Assembly (NCBI GenBank): GCA_036488085.1
Contig: DASXHZ010000012.1
Span: forward strand, 130,550 to 194,549
DNA length: 64,000 bases
Origin: DASXHZ01 sp036488085
Lineage (GTDB): Bacteria > Acidobacteriota > Thermoanaerobaculia > Gp7-AA8
Direction of reading: 5' to 3'
Made by a program: the position numbers and the translations under genes. Under the pieces are notes generated by a model, which worked only from the letters and a program-made list of their open reading frames with translations, was not told the origin of the DNA and did no database searches. Below, in pieces: positions 47,154 through 56,838 of this stretch (the first letter of the stretch is position 1; every line of letters starts with the position of its first letter).

Positions 47154-48711
47154 GCGTTGCTTCTACGGAGCGGACGGCGCGGATGTCGACGGTCGTCCCG
47201 GCGCGCCGCTTCGCGATGACCCGGATCGAGCCGGTTCCGACCAGGAGCGGATCGGGGAGCATTTTGAGGAGCGCGTTCACGATCGGCGCGAGGATCGGCC
47301 AGCGCGCGCCTACGACGTGCCGCAGGAACCGGTGATCGCGATGCTCGAAGTCGGGGCCGATCACCTCGATCTCGAATCCGGAGTGCTCCAGCAGCTCGAT
47401 GAGCGCGGAACGCGAGTAGAGGATCAGGTGGGTCTGGAAGTTGTGCGCCATCCGCTTTCGTTCGGTGAGCAGGTACAGCAGCCCCTCGGTGTCGAACATC
47501 GTCAGGAACAGCACACCGCCCGGCTTGAGGAGGTCCTTGATACGCGCAAGGGCGTCGTGCGGATCGGGATGGTTCTCGAACACGTGGAAGAGCGCGATGG
47601 CGTCGAAGAGCGGGCCGGTGTTGACGAAGTTCGCGAGCGTCGCGCAATAGACCTCGAGCCCCAGTCCGCGCGCCGCGCGCGCCACCGGCTGCGCGTGGTC
47701 GATACCGACGTATTCGAACTCCTGCGACGACGCGAGGCCGAACCTGCCGTCGCGCACGCCGATCTCCAGCATGCGAGCACGAGGGGCGAGGTGTTTGCGG
47801 AGGGCGGCGAGACGCCGCAGCGCCGTCCTGTCGCGCGCGGTCGACGAGTGCGACTCCTCGCGCGCTTCGGCGGGCGCCGCATGTGCACGGAGGATGCGGC
47901 GTACGGGCCGGGCTTCGTCGTCGGTCGTGAACTGGTTGAGATACCGGCACTTGCAGCGCGAGCAGGCACGGACGATGTTTCCCGGGATCTGCGCCGCGGT
48001 CCAGACGTCGCTCGCGAAACAGACCGGGCAGCGGCGCGATGCGCGGTACCCCATCCGGCGTGCCGTCATCCGGATTGAGATCACCGCACCGAGACTGAGG
48101 TTCGTGAAGGAGAGGCGGCGGCGCGATTTGGTAGTTGCCGGTTGCCGGTTGCCGGTTGCCGGATCTGCTTCTGGCCACCGGCCACTAGCAACTGGCAACT
48201 TTTCACTCAGCGTCACCAGCAGCGGCTCGACGCGGAAGCCGTACTTGTTCGCGAGGAACGCGATCTCGATCTCGCACTCCGTGCCCGCCAGCTTCGTCTC
48301 GCCGATCGCGAGCCGCGCCGCGCCGGCGCTGAATGCCTTCAGCCGGATGGCCGGATCGGGAAGGATGTCGACGAGGAGCCATCGGATGACGGCGTGCCGC
48401 GAGTCGTCGCTCGCCGTCGTCGCGAAGACGATGTCCGTGGCGCCCGACTGGATCATGGCGATCGCATCGCCGATCGCGCTCGCACCGTACGGCAGGTCGT
48501 CGTCCGCGATGACGATCGTCTCGCCCTTCGCTTCGGAGATTCCGCGCCGCAGCAGCGTGCCGTATTGCTCGCCGTCGCGCGGCACGAGCGTCAGTACCTC
48601 GAAATCGAGGCCGGTCGACCGCAGAAAACGCGTGATGGCGTCACATCCCGCGTGCGCCTCTTTGACGTCGGCGGCCAGCGGCAGCAACACCGAGACGCTG
48701 GTGGCGCTCAT
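47143..48711 (-). CDS. GT2-like domain fused to zinc ribbon and methyltransferase
   Basis: A 522-residue fusion. Residues 1-170 resemble a truncated family 2 glycosyltransferase (SVSVLLPLAADVKEAHAGCD, IVIADDDLPYGASAIGDAIA). Residues about 171-193 are encoded by an inserted palindromic heptamer array and have low-complexity composition. Residues about 205-230 continue the glycosyltransferase tail (ISIRMTARRMGYR), then a zinc ribbon (RRCPVCFASDV, CSRCKC), then a SAM methyltransferase (MLEIGVRDGRFGLASSQEF, IALFHVFENHPDP). The last third matches methyltransferases of O-antigen clusters. The fusion may be genuine or an effect of the insertion. Confidence 0.8.
   Translation of the reverse strand: MSATSVSVLLPLAADVKEAHAGCDAITRFLRSTGLDFEVLTLVPRDGEQYGTLLRRGISEAKGETIVIADDDLPYGASAIGDAIAMIQSGATDIVFATTASDDSRHAVIRWLLVDILPDPAIRLKAFSAGAARLAIGETKLAGTECEIEIAFLANKYGFRVEPLLVTLSEKLPVASGRWPEADPATGNRQPATTKSRRRLSFTNLSLGAVISIRMTARRMGYRASRRCPVCFASDVWTAAQIPGNIVRACSRCKCRYLNQFTTDDEARPVRRILRAHAAPAEAREESHSSTARDRTALRRLAALRKHLAPRARMLEIGVRDGRFGLASSQEFEYVGIDHAQPVARAARGLGLEVYCATLANFVNTGPLFDAIALFHVFENHPDPHDALARIKDLLKPGGVLFLTMFDTEGLLYLLTERKRMAHNFQTHLILYSRSALIELLEHSGFEIEVIGPDFEHRDHRFLRHVVGARWPILAPIVNALLKMLPDPLLVGTGSIRVIAKRRAGTTVDIRAVRSVEATHAR
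48134..48199. repeat. Palindromic heptamer array inside a coding region (family copy 3)
   Basis: Four perfect GTTGCCG words (48134-48161) face inverted TGGCCAC, CGGCCAC, TAGCAAC and TGGCAAC (48172-48199) across 10 bp. The element is 66 bp, a multiple of three, and keeps the reading frame of the gene 47143-48711, adding about 22 residues. Confidence 0.8.
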
Positions 48712-48715
48712 GCCG

Positions 48716-49747
48716 TCATTTTAGCGCTCGGGCGGTTGTCAGAACCTCGCCTGAGGCCGGATCGACGACCCGGAGATACAACGCACTTCCGCGGAATGCG
48801 CTCCAGACTTCCGCCGGCACCTCGACGCGCCGCTCTCCCGGCGACGCGAGATATCCCGCCGCCGTTGCGAACGATCGCATTGGCGATGCCTCGACGATCA
48901 GGCCGTCACGGGACAGCTCCATCGGCGCGGAAGGCGGTGGCTCCGGCAGAGTGACGGGACGTTCCATTGACTTGAGAAGGCGGGCGACGAACGGGCCGTT
49001 CCACTTGGCGAGGTACCGCTGCTCCGATTCCAGGTAGCGCCGTCCAGCCTCGTCCGAATCCTGTCCCGCGCTCTGGTTATAGATGTGGCGGCAGCGCGCG
49101 GCCGGCACGTAGACGATTGCGCGGCGCCGCTCCGCGACGCGGCGAAGGAAGTCGGTCTCCTCGAAGTACAGCGCGAAGCGCTCGTCGAATTCGTCAGAGT
49201 CGGCGGCGCGGATCGCCATCACAGCGCCGGAGATGGACTCGACGTGAGTCGTCGCGTCCAGCGACCAGAAAGCCGCGCGCCGGCGGATGCGGCGACGATC
49301 GCGCGCCGCGAACCATGCCGAGGAACGACTCGCAAGCACCTCGTCGACCTTTTCGATGGCGGTGAGCCGCTCGGCTGGTGGGAGACACCAGCGCATCGCT
49401 GAATCCCAGAAGAGCGCCGGGCCGGCGACCGCGACGTCGCCCGTGATCGCCGAGACGAGCGCATCGATCGATCCCGCGGTGAACGCGACGTCGGGATTGC
49501 AGACGATGAGCACGTCGCCTTCGCACGCGCGACGGCCGTCGTTGATCGCGCCGGCGTAGCCGCGATTGGTCGCCGACACGATCAGCACGTCGGCGTGGAC
49601 ACGGAGCGAATCGGCTTCGCGCGGATCGCATGAATTGTCGACGACGACCACCTGAAGCTTCCGCGCCGTCGCGGCACGTGCCGAGCGGATCGCATCGATT
49701 GCGAGCGCGCCCGAACGGTAGTTGACGACCAGTAGCGACAGCATCAA
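48716..49747 (-). CDS. Family 2 glycosyltransferase
   Basis: A 343-residue GT2 enzyme, MLSLLVVNYRSGALAIDAIRS, with VVVDNSCDPREADSL, VLIVCNPDVAFTAGSIDAL (DXD-like) and FALYFEETDFLRRVAERR (ED motif). The C-terminal 90 residues are beta-rich. It resembles rhamnosyltransferases. The ATG overlaps the stop of the Wzt gene by 4 nt and it ends 4 nt before the fusion gene, so all three are co-translated. Confidence 0.88.
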   Translation of the reverse strand: MMLSLLVVNYRSGALAIDAIRSARAATARKLQVVVVDNSCDPREADSLRVHADVLIVSATNRGYAGAINDGRRACEGDVLIVCNPDVAFTAGSIDALVSAITGDVAVAGPALFWDSAMRWCLPPAERLTAIEKVDEVLASRSSAWFAARDRRRIRRRAAFWSLDATTHVESISGAVMAIRAADSDEFDERFALYFEETDFLRRVAERRRAIVYVPAARCRHIYNQSAGQDSDEAGRRYLESEQRYLAKWNGPFVARLLKSMERPVTLPEPPPSAPMELSRDGLIVEASPMRSFATAAGYLASPGERRVEVPAEVWSAFRGSALYLRVVDPASGEVLTTARALK

Positions 49748-50988
49748 GGCAGCGTCAGACGCGATATCGAAGGCGACAGGGCGACGCCCGCCGCGTGCGG
49801 CTCGAGCTGCCAGCGATGCTTGATGTCGATCAACCCGATGTCGAAGCGGTCACCCGAGACCGTGAGGGCGGGACGCAGATCGCGGCGGTCGAAGACCGTC
49901 ATCGCATTCTCGTCGCCGACGAACGCCACCACGTCGTAGTCGGCGCGCTGGAGCGGTACCTCGAGTAATTGCACGATGACCTCGTACTCCGATTGGCCGG
50001 AGTAGGGCGCGACACCATCGGCATGCGTGCCGACCGCAAAGCACTGAAGGTCATCGGCCGCACGGTTCACGCCGACCATCACGTGGATCGGCTGCTCCGG
50101 GCTGTCGGAGTGAATGGTCAGCTTCACGTGAATGTCCTCGCCGCGCGTGAAACGGTCGCGCGGACGGCCGCTACGGTCGCAGACCACGATGTCGCGAATG
50201 CGGACCGGCGTCGGCGGTCGCTCCCCTTCGGGCTGCCCCTCGCTCGCGGGATGCAATCGATCGCGTTGCAGGAGGAACGTCTCGTACTCGTGCACGACGT
50301 CGATCGAAGGGCCATACCGCATCACGTTGCCGTGGTCGAGCCAGAGCGTCCGGCGGCAGATCTGCGAGATGTAATACAACGCGTGCGAGCAGAAGAGGAT
50401 CGTCCTCCCCATCTCCTGGAACTGCCGGATCTTGTCGATGCACTTCTTCTGAAAGTGTCCGTCGCCGACCGCCAGCGCCTCGTCGATGACCAGGATGTCG
50501 GGATCGACGTTTACCGCGACCGAGAACGCGAGCCGCATGTACATCCCCGAGGAGTACGTCTTCACCGGACGGTCGAGAAATGAGCCGAGCTCGGAGAACT
50601 CCAGGATCTCAGGGAGCGCTCTCTTCACCTCGGATGGCGAGAGGCCGAGGATCGCGGCATTGAGCGCGGCGTTGTCGCGGCCGGAGAACTCCGGATGAAA
50701 GCCGGTTCCGAGCTCGAGGATCGAAGCGATGGTGCCGTGCGACTCCAGCTTGCCGCTGGTCGCCTGCGTGACGCTGCAGAGAAGCTTGAGGAGCGTGCTC
50801 TTCCCGGCTCCGTTCTGGCCGATGATGCCGATCGTCTCGCCGCGCTCGACCTCGAACGAGACGTCCTGGAGCGCGGGAAAGACCGTGTGGCGCGCCCGCT
50901 GCGTGACCAGCTCGATGAGACGGTCCGCGGGGCGGCGATAGATGTTGTACTCCTTCGAGAGTCCGACTGCGCGGACGGCGACGTCCAT
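49744..50988 (-). CDS. wzt: Wzt-type polysaccharide ABC exporter ATPase with C-terminal sugar-binding domain
   Basis: A 414-residue ATPase starting MDVAVRAVGLSKEYNIYRRP. Walker A GQNGAGKST, signature YSSGMYMRLAFSVAV, Walker B DILVIDEALAVGD and the switch His (CSHAL) are present. Residues about 260-410 form the extra beta-sandwich of Wzt proteins, which recognises the modified end of O-antigen chains (VRIRDIVVCDRSGRPRDRF). It needs a Wzm permease; the likely partner is at 58784-59536. The ATG at 50988 was chosen over one at 50997 because TAGAAT lies 7 nt before it. Confidence 0.92.
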   Translation of the reverse strand: MDVAVRAVGLSKEYNIYRRPADRLIELVTQRARHTVFPALQDVSFEVERGETIGIIGQNGAGKSTLLKLLCSVTQATSGKLESHGTIASILELGTGFHPEFSGRDNAALNAAILGLSPSEVKRALPEILEFSELGSFLDRPVKTYSSGMYMRLAFSVAVNVDPDILVIDEALAVGDGHFQKKCIDKIRQFQEMGRTILFCSHALYYISQICRRTLWLDHGNVMRYGPSIDVVHEYETFLLQRDRLHPASEGQPEGERPPTPVRIRDIVVCDRSGRPRDRFTRGEDIHVKLTIHSDSPEQPIHVMVGVNRAADDLQCFAVGTHADGVAPYSGQSEYEVIVQLLEVPLQRADYDVVAFVGDENAMTVFDRRDLRPALTVSGDRFDIGLIDIKHRWQLEPHAAGVALSPSISRLTLP

Positions 50989-50995
50989 TGCAGAC

Positions 50996-51001
50996 ATTCT
51001 A
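50996..51001 (-). promoter_or_regulatory. Putative -10 box, leaderless wzt
   Basis: TAGAAT on the minus strand ends 7 nt before the ATG at 50988, directly after the terminator of the upstream PKD gene. Confidence 0.5.
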
Positions 51002-51012
51002 CGGAAAAGGAA

Positions 51013-51038
51013 AGGGCGGCGTCGGTCGACGCCGCCCT
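51013..51038 (-). terminator. Terminator of the PKD-protein gene
   Basis: On the minus strand AGGGCGGCGTC pairs with GACGCCGCCCT around a 4-nt loop (51013-51038), followed by the U-rich TTTCCTTTTCC. It separates the PKD gene from wzt. Confidence 0.75.
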
Positions 51039-51058
51039 CGGGTGGAAAACGAGGGAAG

Positions 51059-54000
51059 CTAGTGGTGCACGCCGCGGCGTCTCGCTGGTGGTACCGCGAT
51101 CTTGTGGCTGACGATGCCGCCCGTGCCATCCGTTGCAGTCACGGTGACCGTGTACGGCTTGTCATCGGGGAACGTATGGGTCTGGATCGCGCCCGCGTTA
51201 TAGGGCGGGATGATCCCATCGCCGAAATCCCACTTCCACTGCGTCGGCTTCGACGGGCTATCCGGGCTCACGACGACCGTGAAGGTGTACGAGTTCGCGG
51301 GAGCGGACAGCGGAACGATGTCGAAGTCGAACGTGTAGTTCGCCTTGGCAGGAGCGCTGACGTTCACCGTCTGCGACAGCGTCGCCGGCGTGTTGCCGTT
51401 GTCGATCGTCACAGTGGCCGTATGCGGACCGCTGGTCAGCGACGACACCGAGGCGTGGTCAGCATCCGTACCGAGGGGCCATCCGTCGACCGTCCACGTG
51501 TAGTGGTGAGTACCGCAGGTCGGGCTGTAGTTCGAGTAGTGAACGGAGAACGCGACCTCCTCGCTTGTGCTGCACGAAACGTCCAAATTGGAGTTGGTGC
51601 AGCCGGACGCCCCGCCGACGTAATTGAGAGTTGCATTCTGATTCGCGATGAGGACCGGGCAGACCGGTCCGCCAGTGACGACCACGTTCGTCGACGCTGT
51701 GCCGTGGGTGCCGTTGAGGGTGGCAGTCACCGACACCGAGTGCGTGCCTGGCGTGGAGAAGCTGTGGGTCACTTCGGTACCGCCCGGAACACCCGCCGCG
51801 CCGTCATACGACCACGAGTACGAGGTGGAGCAATTGCCGGGCTGGACGTTCCAGAGGGTGGCGTCGATCCTGAGTGTCTCGTTGGTACCGCAGGTTCCAC
51901 CGTCGTGGCACGTGCTGCTCGTTCCGTTGAAGCCGATCGTCACGTTCTGATTGGAGAGCGTGCCGCAGGTTGGCGGAGGCGGCGGAGGCGATCCGATCGT
52001 GATCAAACGAGTGAGGGTGATGAGCGTCAGCGTTCCCGTCTTGAGCGCTGCCGTGATGGTGTGCAGGCCGGCTCCAAGGCTCGTGTTGAACACCGGCCCG
52101 GTGCCCTGCGCACTGCCGTCGACCAGCCACTGATACGTCAGGGTGTTTAGACAGGACTGATCGGGATTGATCGGGAAAAAGCCGACTGTGAACTGAATCG
52201 GCTCGCTCGGCAGGCAGACCGCGCCGTCCACACAGGTCGAGCCCTCGGCGGTTCCGGCGTACGTGATAAAGCTGTTCGACGTCGAGAACGTCGGGCACTT
52301 GCTCGCCGGCGTGGCGATCGCCGTCGAAGTCGTCACGGTCTTCGAAAGACCGGTCTTGTTCGTCACGACGACGGAGACGGGGAACGTCCCCGCGGTGTAG
52401 TAAGAGGTCATGAGCGATGGCCCGACACCGCTCGCCGGATCGCCACCGGTGGTGGTCCATGCGAACGTCCAGGCGTCGCTCGTCAAGACGTTCGAAGGCG
52501 AGATGATGGTGTATGTGCAAATGCCGGACGAGCAGCTCGATTGGAGCTGGGCGTCAGGAGTGACGAGCGCGCTCGACGTCGCCGACAGCGGCGCAAACGA
52601 TCCGCCGGTCTGCGAGCAGGGATCGACGCCGCTGACGGTGAGCGTCAGACTGCCCTTGTAGCCCGCCTCGGTGAAGGCGGTCTTCGAGACGAGATACCGC
52701 GGGATCGTGTCGAAGGACGTCGCCGTTCCTGACTGCGTCGGAATTGCCGTCACCACCGCACCGTCGGAGTTGACGACGGCCCAGGTGTACGAGATCGTCC
52801 GGCCTGCCAAAGCCGCCGAGGCGCGAGAGGTGCTGAAGAACTCCTCGCTGCCGCTGATCGCGTTGTACGACACGTCGACAGCTGGCGCGAACGGCACCGC
52901 GTTGTACGTGAACGGCGACGCGAGGCTCACCGGAAAATCGACGTTGCTGGGGCTGTATGCGGTGTAGCCGTAGTGCGCCGTCATCGCCAGCGTGTGCTGA
53001 CCGCAACCGCCGACTCCGACAGGGGTGAGAGGATCGGTGAGCTGCGGGATGAACGTTGGCGAGGTGATCGTCGCGACATCAGGACCGACGCGCCACTCCG
53101 TATAGTGGCCCGTGGTGTCGCCGTCCGACGCGTCGACGAACGAGTCGTCCATCATGATCGGCTTGCCGCTGCCGGCGAGATACTTCGTGCCGCTCGCGGG
53201 GCCGTAATTCACTCGCGCCGTGCCGGTCTTCAGCGTCACCGGCGCGTTTCCGGTGAGTCCATTCGCGGAATTCGTGACGGTGACCGTCACCGGCGAGACG
53301 ACATCGGCCTTCGAGAGACCGCTGTATTGGTGCGTGATCGGTGCTCCGAACGTTCCCGGCAGTGTATTCGCCGGGTCATGGAGCGCGCCAAAGTCCCAGG
53401 TGAGTGCGCCGCCCGCGGTATTGCTGCTCAGGCTGGCGCTCATCTTCACGGTATCGCCGTAGAAGACATCGCCGACCGCTTTGGCCGGCGCATTCGGATT
53501 CCATGGACCATTCGTGCCATTGATGGCGACGTTGACCGAGTCATCGGTGCGGATCTGATAGACGTCGCCGAGGCCGTCGGCATTCACGATCAGATAGAGC
53601 TTGCCGCCGGAGACGATCGGGTCGGCCGACCAAATTCTCATGTGAGAGGGAGGGGCGGCGTAACCGGCCTGGATTCTGAAGTAGTCGCTGATGGACGTGA
53701 TCGGAATTTCGACGGGCGAGCCGCTACCGGTCTTGTAGAGGTGGATATTGCGGCCGTTACTATCGAGAGTCACCGTCGACAGATATCCGCTGTTGTACTT
53801 CAGAGCGATGGGCTGGCCGGAGTTGGTCGGAAAGTTCGTACGAGTAAACCCGCCGTTGCCATCGGGGGAAAGCTTGGAGATCACGCAATTTAGCGCGGGT
53901 GTAAACGAGGCGGTCCAGAAGTTCGTGCCGTCGAACACGATGTGCGTGATCGTCGTGCCGGTGTACGGGATTGTCTGAACCGGCGAGCCGCCGCTGACCA

Positions 54001-54880
54001 AGTCATGATTGGTGTAGACGAATACCGTGTTGGACGTCGGCGTGACGAAGATCGCGCTGACGCCATTTCCACGCGCCAGCCCCCCGATTTGCTGCGAAAA
54101 CTGGGCGACCTCCGTGACGTTGTTATACAGCGTGACTTTGAAGACGTGCGCTTTGGTCGAGTTCACGTTCTGCAGCAGCGCGTAATAATTGGAGCCGTCC
54201 TTGACCCAGAACGCGCGCGACACGGGACCCCAAGTAAGCGAGTTTTTATCCTGCCAGGACGGCATCAGCGTGGTGCCCGGCTGATCGTTCGCCACGCCCC
54301 AACCGAACATGGAATACGCCAGATACACGTACCCGCGATCATCGACGTCGTAGTTGATGAGCCGATCCTGTCCATCCGCAGGAGGCGTGGACCATCCTGA
54401 CGGCGTGTTCTCGGCATAAAAGAACCGCTCGTAGTTCAGGAAGATCTCGAGAGGGCTGTTGAAGCGGTTGCCGGGGGCGACCGAGGGGTTGGTCGGAACG
54501 TTCGCGACCGAGATGAGTGGTTCGTGCGCGTCGATGCGACGGAGAAACGAAGCGGTATCCCAACTGGAGACCGCGTTGCCGAGCTTCATGATCAAACGCG
54601 AATTATCGGGAGTGAATTGAATTCCACCGTCCCGCGCGGTTCGGAAGGGCTGCGCGTAATCGCCGACAAACTCCGACGACATGAAACGGCCCACGAAGCG
54701 TACCACCGGATCCTGCCAGCCGGGCGACGGAAGGCCCGCGTTCGCGTCATCGCACGCCGCGGCGGTGCAAATCACGTTCGTGTTGGGTGTCGTGTAGCTC
54801 GGCAGAGGCCAGGACTGCGCATAGGCCGAACAGCAGAGGAACCCGATCACGATCGCGCAATAGTTTGCCTTCTTCAGCAC
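51059..54880 (-). CDS. Large exported PKD/Ig-like repeat protein
   Basis: A 1273-residue protein from a GTG at 54880 with AAGGAG 8 nt before it. The signal peptide is VLKKANYCAIVIGFLCCSAYA. Residues about 25-450 look like a beta-propeller or sialidase-like region (GGIQFTPDNSRLIMKLGNAV, RIWSADPIVSGGKLYLIVNA). From about 480 to the end come several PKD or Ig-like domains (GGALTWDFGALHD, WDFGDGIIPPYNAGAIQTH) separated by paired-Cys segments repeating CPTFS...TCVDGAVC and CGTLS...TCHDGGTC. The end is RRRGVHH, with no obvious anchor. It is probably a secreted or surface protein. GC is lower than its neighbours. Confidence 0.85.
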   Translation of the reverse strand: MLKKANYCAIVIGFLCCSAYAQSWPLPSYTTPNTNVICTAAACDDANAGLPSPGWQDPVVRFVGRFMSSEFVGDYAQPFRTARDGGIQFTPDNSRLIMKLGNAVSSWDTASFLRRIDAHEPLISVANVPTNPSVAPGNRFNSPLEIFLNYERFFYAENTPSGWSTPPADGQDRLINYDVDDRGYVYLAYSMFGWGVANDQPGTTLMPSWQDKNSLTWGPVSRAFWVKDGSNYYALLQNVNSTKAHVFKVTLYNNVTEVAQFSQQIGGLARGNGVSAIFVTPTSNTVFVYTNHDLVSGGSPVQTIPYTGTTITHIVFDGTNFWTASFTPALNCVISKLSPDGNGGFTRTNFPTNSGQPIALKYNSGYLSTVTLDSNGRNIHLYKTGSGSPVEIPITSISDYFRIQAGYAAPPSHMRIWSADPIVSGGKLYLIVNADGLGDVYQIRTDDSVNVAINGTNGPWNPNAPAKAVGDVFYGDTVKMSASLSSNTAGGALTWDFGALHDPANTLPGTFGAPITHQYSGLSKADVVSPVTVTVTNSANGLTGNAPVTLKTGTARVNYGPASGTKYLAGSGKPIMMDDSFVDASDGDTTGHYTEWRVGPDVATITSPTFIPQLTDPLTPVGVGGCGQHTLAMTAHYGYTAYSPSNVDFPVSLASPFTYNAVPFAPAVDVSYNAISGSEEFFSTSRASAALAGRTISYTWAVVNSDGAVVTAIPTQSGTATSFDTIPRYLVSKTAFTEAGYKGSLTLTVSGVDPCSQTGGSFAPLSATSSALVTPDAQLQSSCSSGICTYTIISPSNVLTSDAWTFAWTTTGGDPASGVGPSLMTSYYTAGTFPVSVVVTNKTGLSKTVTTSTAIATPASKCPTFSTSNSFITYAGTAEGSTCVDGAVCLPSEPIQFTVGFFPINPDQSCLNTLTYQWLVDGSAQGTGPVFNTSLGAGLHTITAALKTGTLTLITLTRLITIGSPPPPPPTCGTLSNQNVTIGFNGTSSTCHDGGTCGTNETLRIDATLWNVQPGNCSTSYSWSYDGAAGVPGGTEVTHSFSTPGTHSVSVTATLNGTHGTASTNVVVTGGPVCPVLIANQNATLNYVGGASGCTNSNLDVSCSTSEEVAFSVHYSNYSPTCGTHHYTWTVDGWPLGTDADHASVSSLTSGPHTATVTIDNGNTPATLSQTVNVSAPAKANYTFDFDIVPLSAPANSYTFTVVVSPDSPSKPTQWKWDFGDGIIPPYNAGAIQTHTFPDDKPYTVTVTATDGTGGIVSHKIAVPPARRRGVHH

Positions 54881-55004
54881 AATCAGATCTCCTTTTGGAC
54901 AAGTGGAGCGGCGATGTACAACGATGGACGGCCGCCATGGTACCGGAAGTGCGTTCGTGTACGCAATAACTTTTTTGAACGTCATCCGGGATCGTTCCAA
55001 AAAC

Positions 55005-55035
55005 AAAACGGGCCGGAGGTGATCCGGCCCGTTTT
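55005..55035 (-). terminator. Terminator of the 551-residue exported protein gene
   Basis: AAAACGGGCCGGA (55005-55017) pairs with TCCGGCCCGTTTT (55023-55035) around GGTGA. On the minus strand it lies 21 nt after the stop at 55057 and ends in a run of T. Confidence 0.85.
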
Positions 55036-55056
55036 ACTACTACGTTGGAGTTGAGA

Positions 55057-56712
55057 TTACGGAGTGGTGTTGGTTCCCGTGTACTTGCCAACGCCAGGCG
55101 TGCAACCCGGATCGCCCTGCGGGCAAACCAGGATTCCGCCAGCCGGACCGATGCCCGGGTTGACGGTGGTGGTCGGCGTCGCGGCCGGCGGGGTGCAGCC
55201 GTTGCCAAGCCACGTTGCGTCGAAGTCAACGCCGAACAGGCCGTTGCTGCTGGCGCCGCCCGTGCCGCCGTTCATCGAGACGATGACCCAGTTCTGCGAC
55301 GCGCGAGCGCCTGCGTTGGGCCAGGTCGGATGAAGTGCGAGATTGGCGATGCAGTTGGCGCAAACGGTCTTCGAGTTGAGGTCGAGGTACATCCAACCAC
55401 CGGCGTCGCCAGCCGGCGAACCGCTGGCAAACTGCGGGAAGTTGGCGCTGGTCGTCGAGGTCGTCGACGACTCGGGGAACAGCGAAGCCGCCGGAGTCGG
55501 CACCGGACCCGAAACTCCGGGAGGCGTCGAAATCGCCGGGTTCTCATGCTCGTCGAACCGGACGATCGCGGTCACCGGGAGCGCCGAGTTGAGATCGGCA
55601 CCGTTACCACCGCCGAGGCACGTGGTGCTCGCGGCAGTCACGCCTTCACGCCAGATGCGATAGCTGGTGTTGAAAGCGTTGGCTCCGCCCTGAATCCAGC
55701 GGGCGGCAAAGGTCGACGGAAGCGGCTGACGGCGGTCATAATTGACCAAGCCGCCGGTATACGTCGTGATACCGACAGTCTGACCGTTGATGTAGCGCGA
55801 ATAGAAGGTGTACGGCAGGTTGGTCTGCTGGCCGGCGAGGGCCACACCAGCCGGTCCACCCTCAGGGATGGCGCGGATGTGCACGAGCGGATTGCCGCCC
55901 GCGTAGTTCGAGCCGGCGGCCTTGTTGAGGATCTCGTAGTCGCCGGTGAGAACGTTGTCGAACAGGATTTCCGTCGCCTGATAGGTCGCGGAGTCCGTCA
56001 TGTCCTGGGTGCAGTTGTTCGCGACGTCGACCGTCACGTAACCAATCGCGGTGGTCGCGGTCGGGTGCGTGGATGCGGCGGAGCCGGCCAGGGTGCAGAT
56101 ATTGGTCGCGGCGCCCGTCACGAGCAGCGAAAGCACGTTGGTGCGAATGAAATCGGGAATCTTGCCCGGCAGCGCCGCGCACCCCGTGAGGGTGGCGATG
56201 TTCGGGTTCGAGTTATTGGCTCCCGAGAAGGGGCCGACCGGGCTGAGCACCACGCCACCGGCGGTGGCTGTGCCGCTCGAGCTCGTGCCGCCCAGCGAGG
56301 TGCTGTTCGGAATCGGGGCGATGATGCCGTTCACGATGATGTCGTACATCGAGAGCGGCTGAACGTCGTACCCGGTCAGGAACACGTTGAAGTCGAGGAC
56401 CGGGTAAGACCAGTCGGTCCAAACGACGACGTGCGCGATCTGCGGGAGGTATCCCGTGTTCACGATCGTGAAGAACGTGTCGACCGAGCGCGTTGCGGTC
56501 TCGACTTCGAAGTACGGCAGAAGCAGCGTCGCAGCAGGCGTGACGCCGATGTCGCACGAATCATCATTGTTCGTGGTCGACGGGCCCGCTGCCGCGCCGC
56601 CCACGCCAAACGTGAAGGTGGCATTCGGAGCGGCATTGACGTGCCGCTCTGCGAACGCCGAACCCGCCACGAGGAGGGTGGCCACGAAGGCCAGCGTTGT
56701 CAGTTTCTTCAT
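55057..56712 (-). CDS. Exported protein of unknown function
   Basis: A 551-residue protein starting MKKLTTLAFVATLLVAGSAFA with GTAGGAG about 9 nt upstream. The mature part is beta-rich, with DSCDIGVTPAATLLLPYFEVE, SVDTFFTIVNTG and VVVWTDWSYPVLDFNVFLTGY near the front, and paired cysteines through the middle (CAALPGK, NICTLAG, NNCTQDM). It ends Gly/Thr/Pro rich (NPGIGPAGGILVCPQGDPGC). It has its own strong promoter-like region and terminator, suggesting high single-gene expression. No family is recognised; similar large exported proteins occur in Acidobacteriota. Confidence 0.75.
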   Translation of the reverse strand: MKKLTTLAFVATLLVAGSAFAERHVNAAPNATFTFGVGGAAAGPSTTNNDDSCDIGVTPAATLLLPYFEVETATRSVDTFFTIVNTGYLPQIAHVVVWTDWSYPVLDFNVFLTGYDVQPLSMYDIIVNGIIAPIPNSTSLGGTSSSGTATAGGVVLSPVGPFSGANNSNPNIATLTGCAALPGKIPDFIRTNVLSLLVTGAATNICTLAGSAASTHPTATTAIGYVTVDVANNCTQDMTDSATYQATEILFDNVLTGDYEILNKAAGSNYAGGNPLVHIRAIPEGGPAGVALAGQQTNLPYTFYSRYINGQTVGITTYTGGLVNYDRRQPLPSTFAARWIQGGANAFNTSYRIWREGVTAASTTCLGGGNGADLNSALPVTAIVRFDEHENPAISTPPGVSGPVPTPAASLFPESSTTSTTSANFPQFASGSPAGDAGGWMYLDLNSKTVCANCIANLALHPTWPNAGARASQNWVIVSMNGGTGGASSNGLFGVDFDATWLGNGCTPPAATPTTTVNPGIGPAGGILVCPQGDPGCTPGVGKYTGTNTTP

Positions 56713-56838
56713 TGATTTTCTCCTACACATTTCAAATGGAAATACTCGTTTTTCATCGGTAGCTTGCTCATCCTCGCTGGACGATACGATCACCTCCCGA
56801 GAAGTAGTCAAAAGGGCATCGAAAACTAAATTGCGCGT

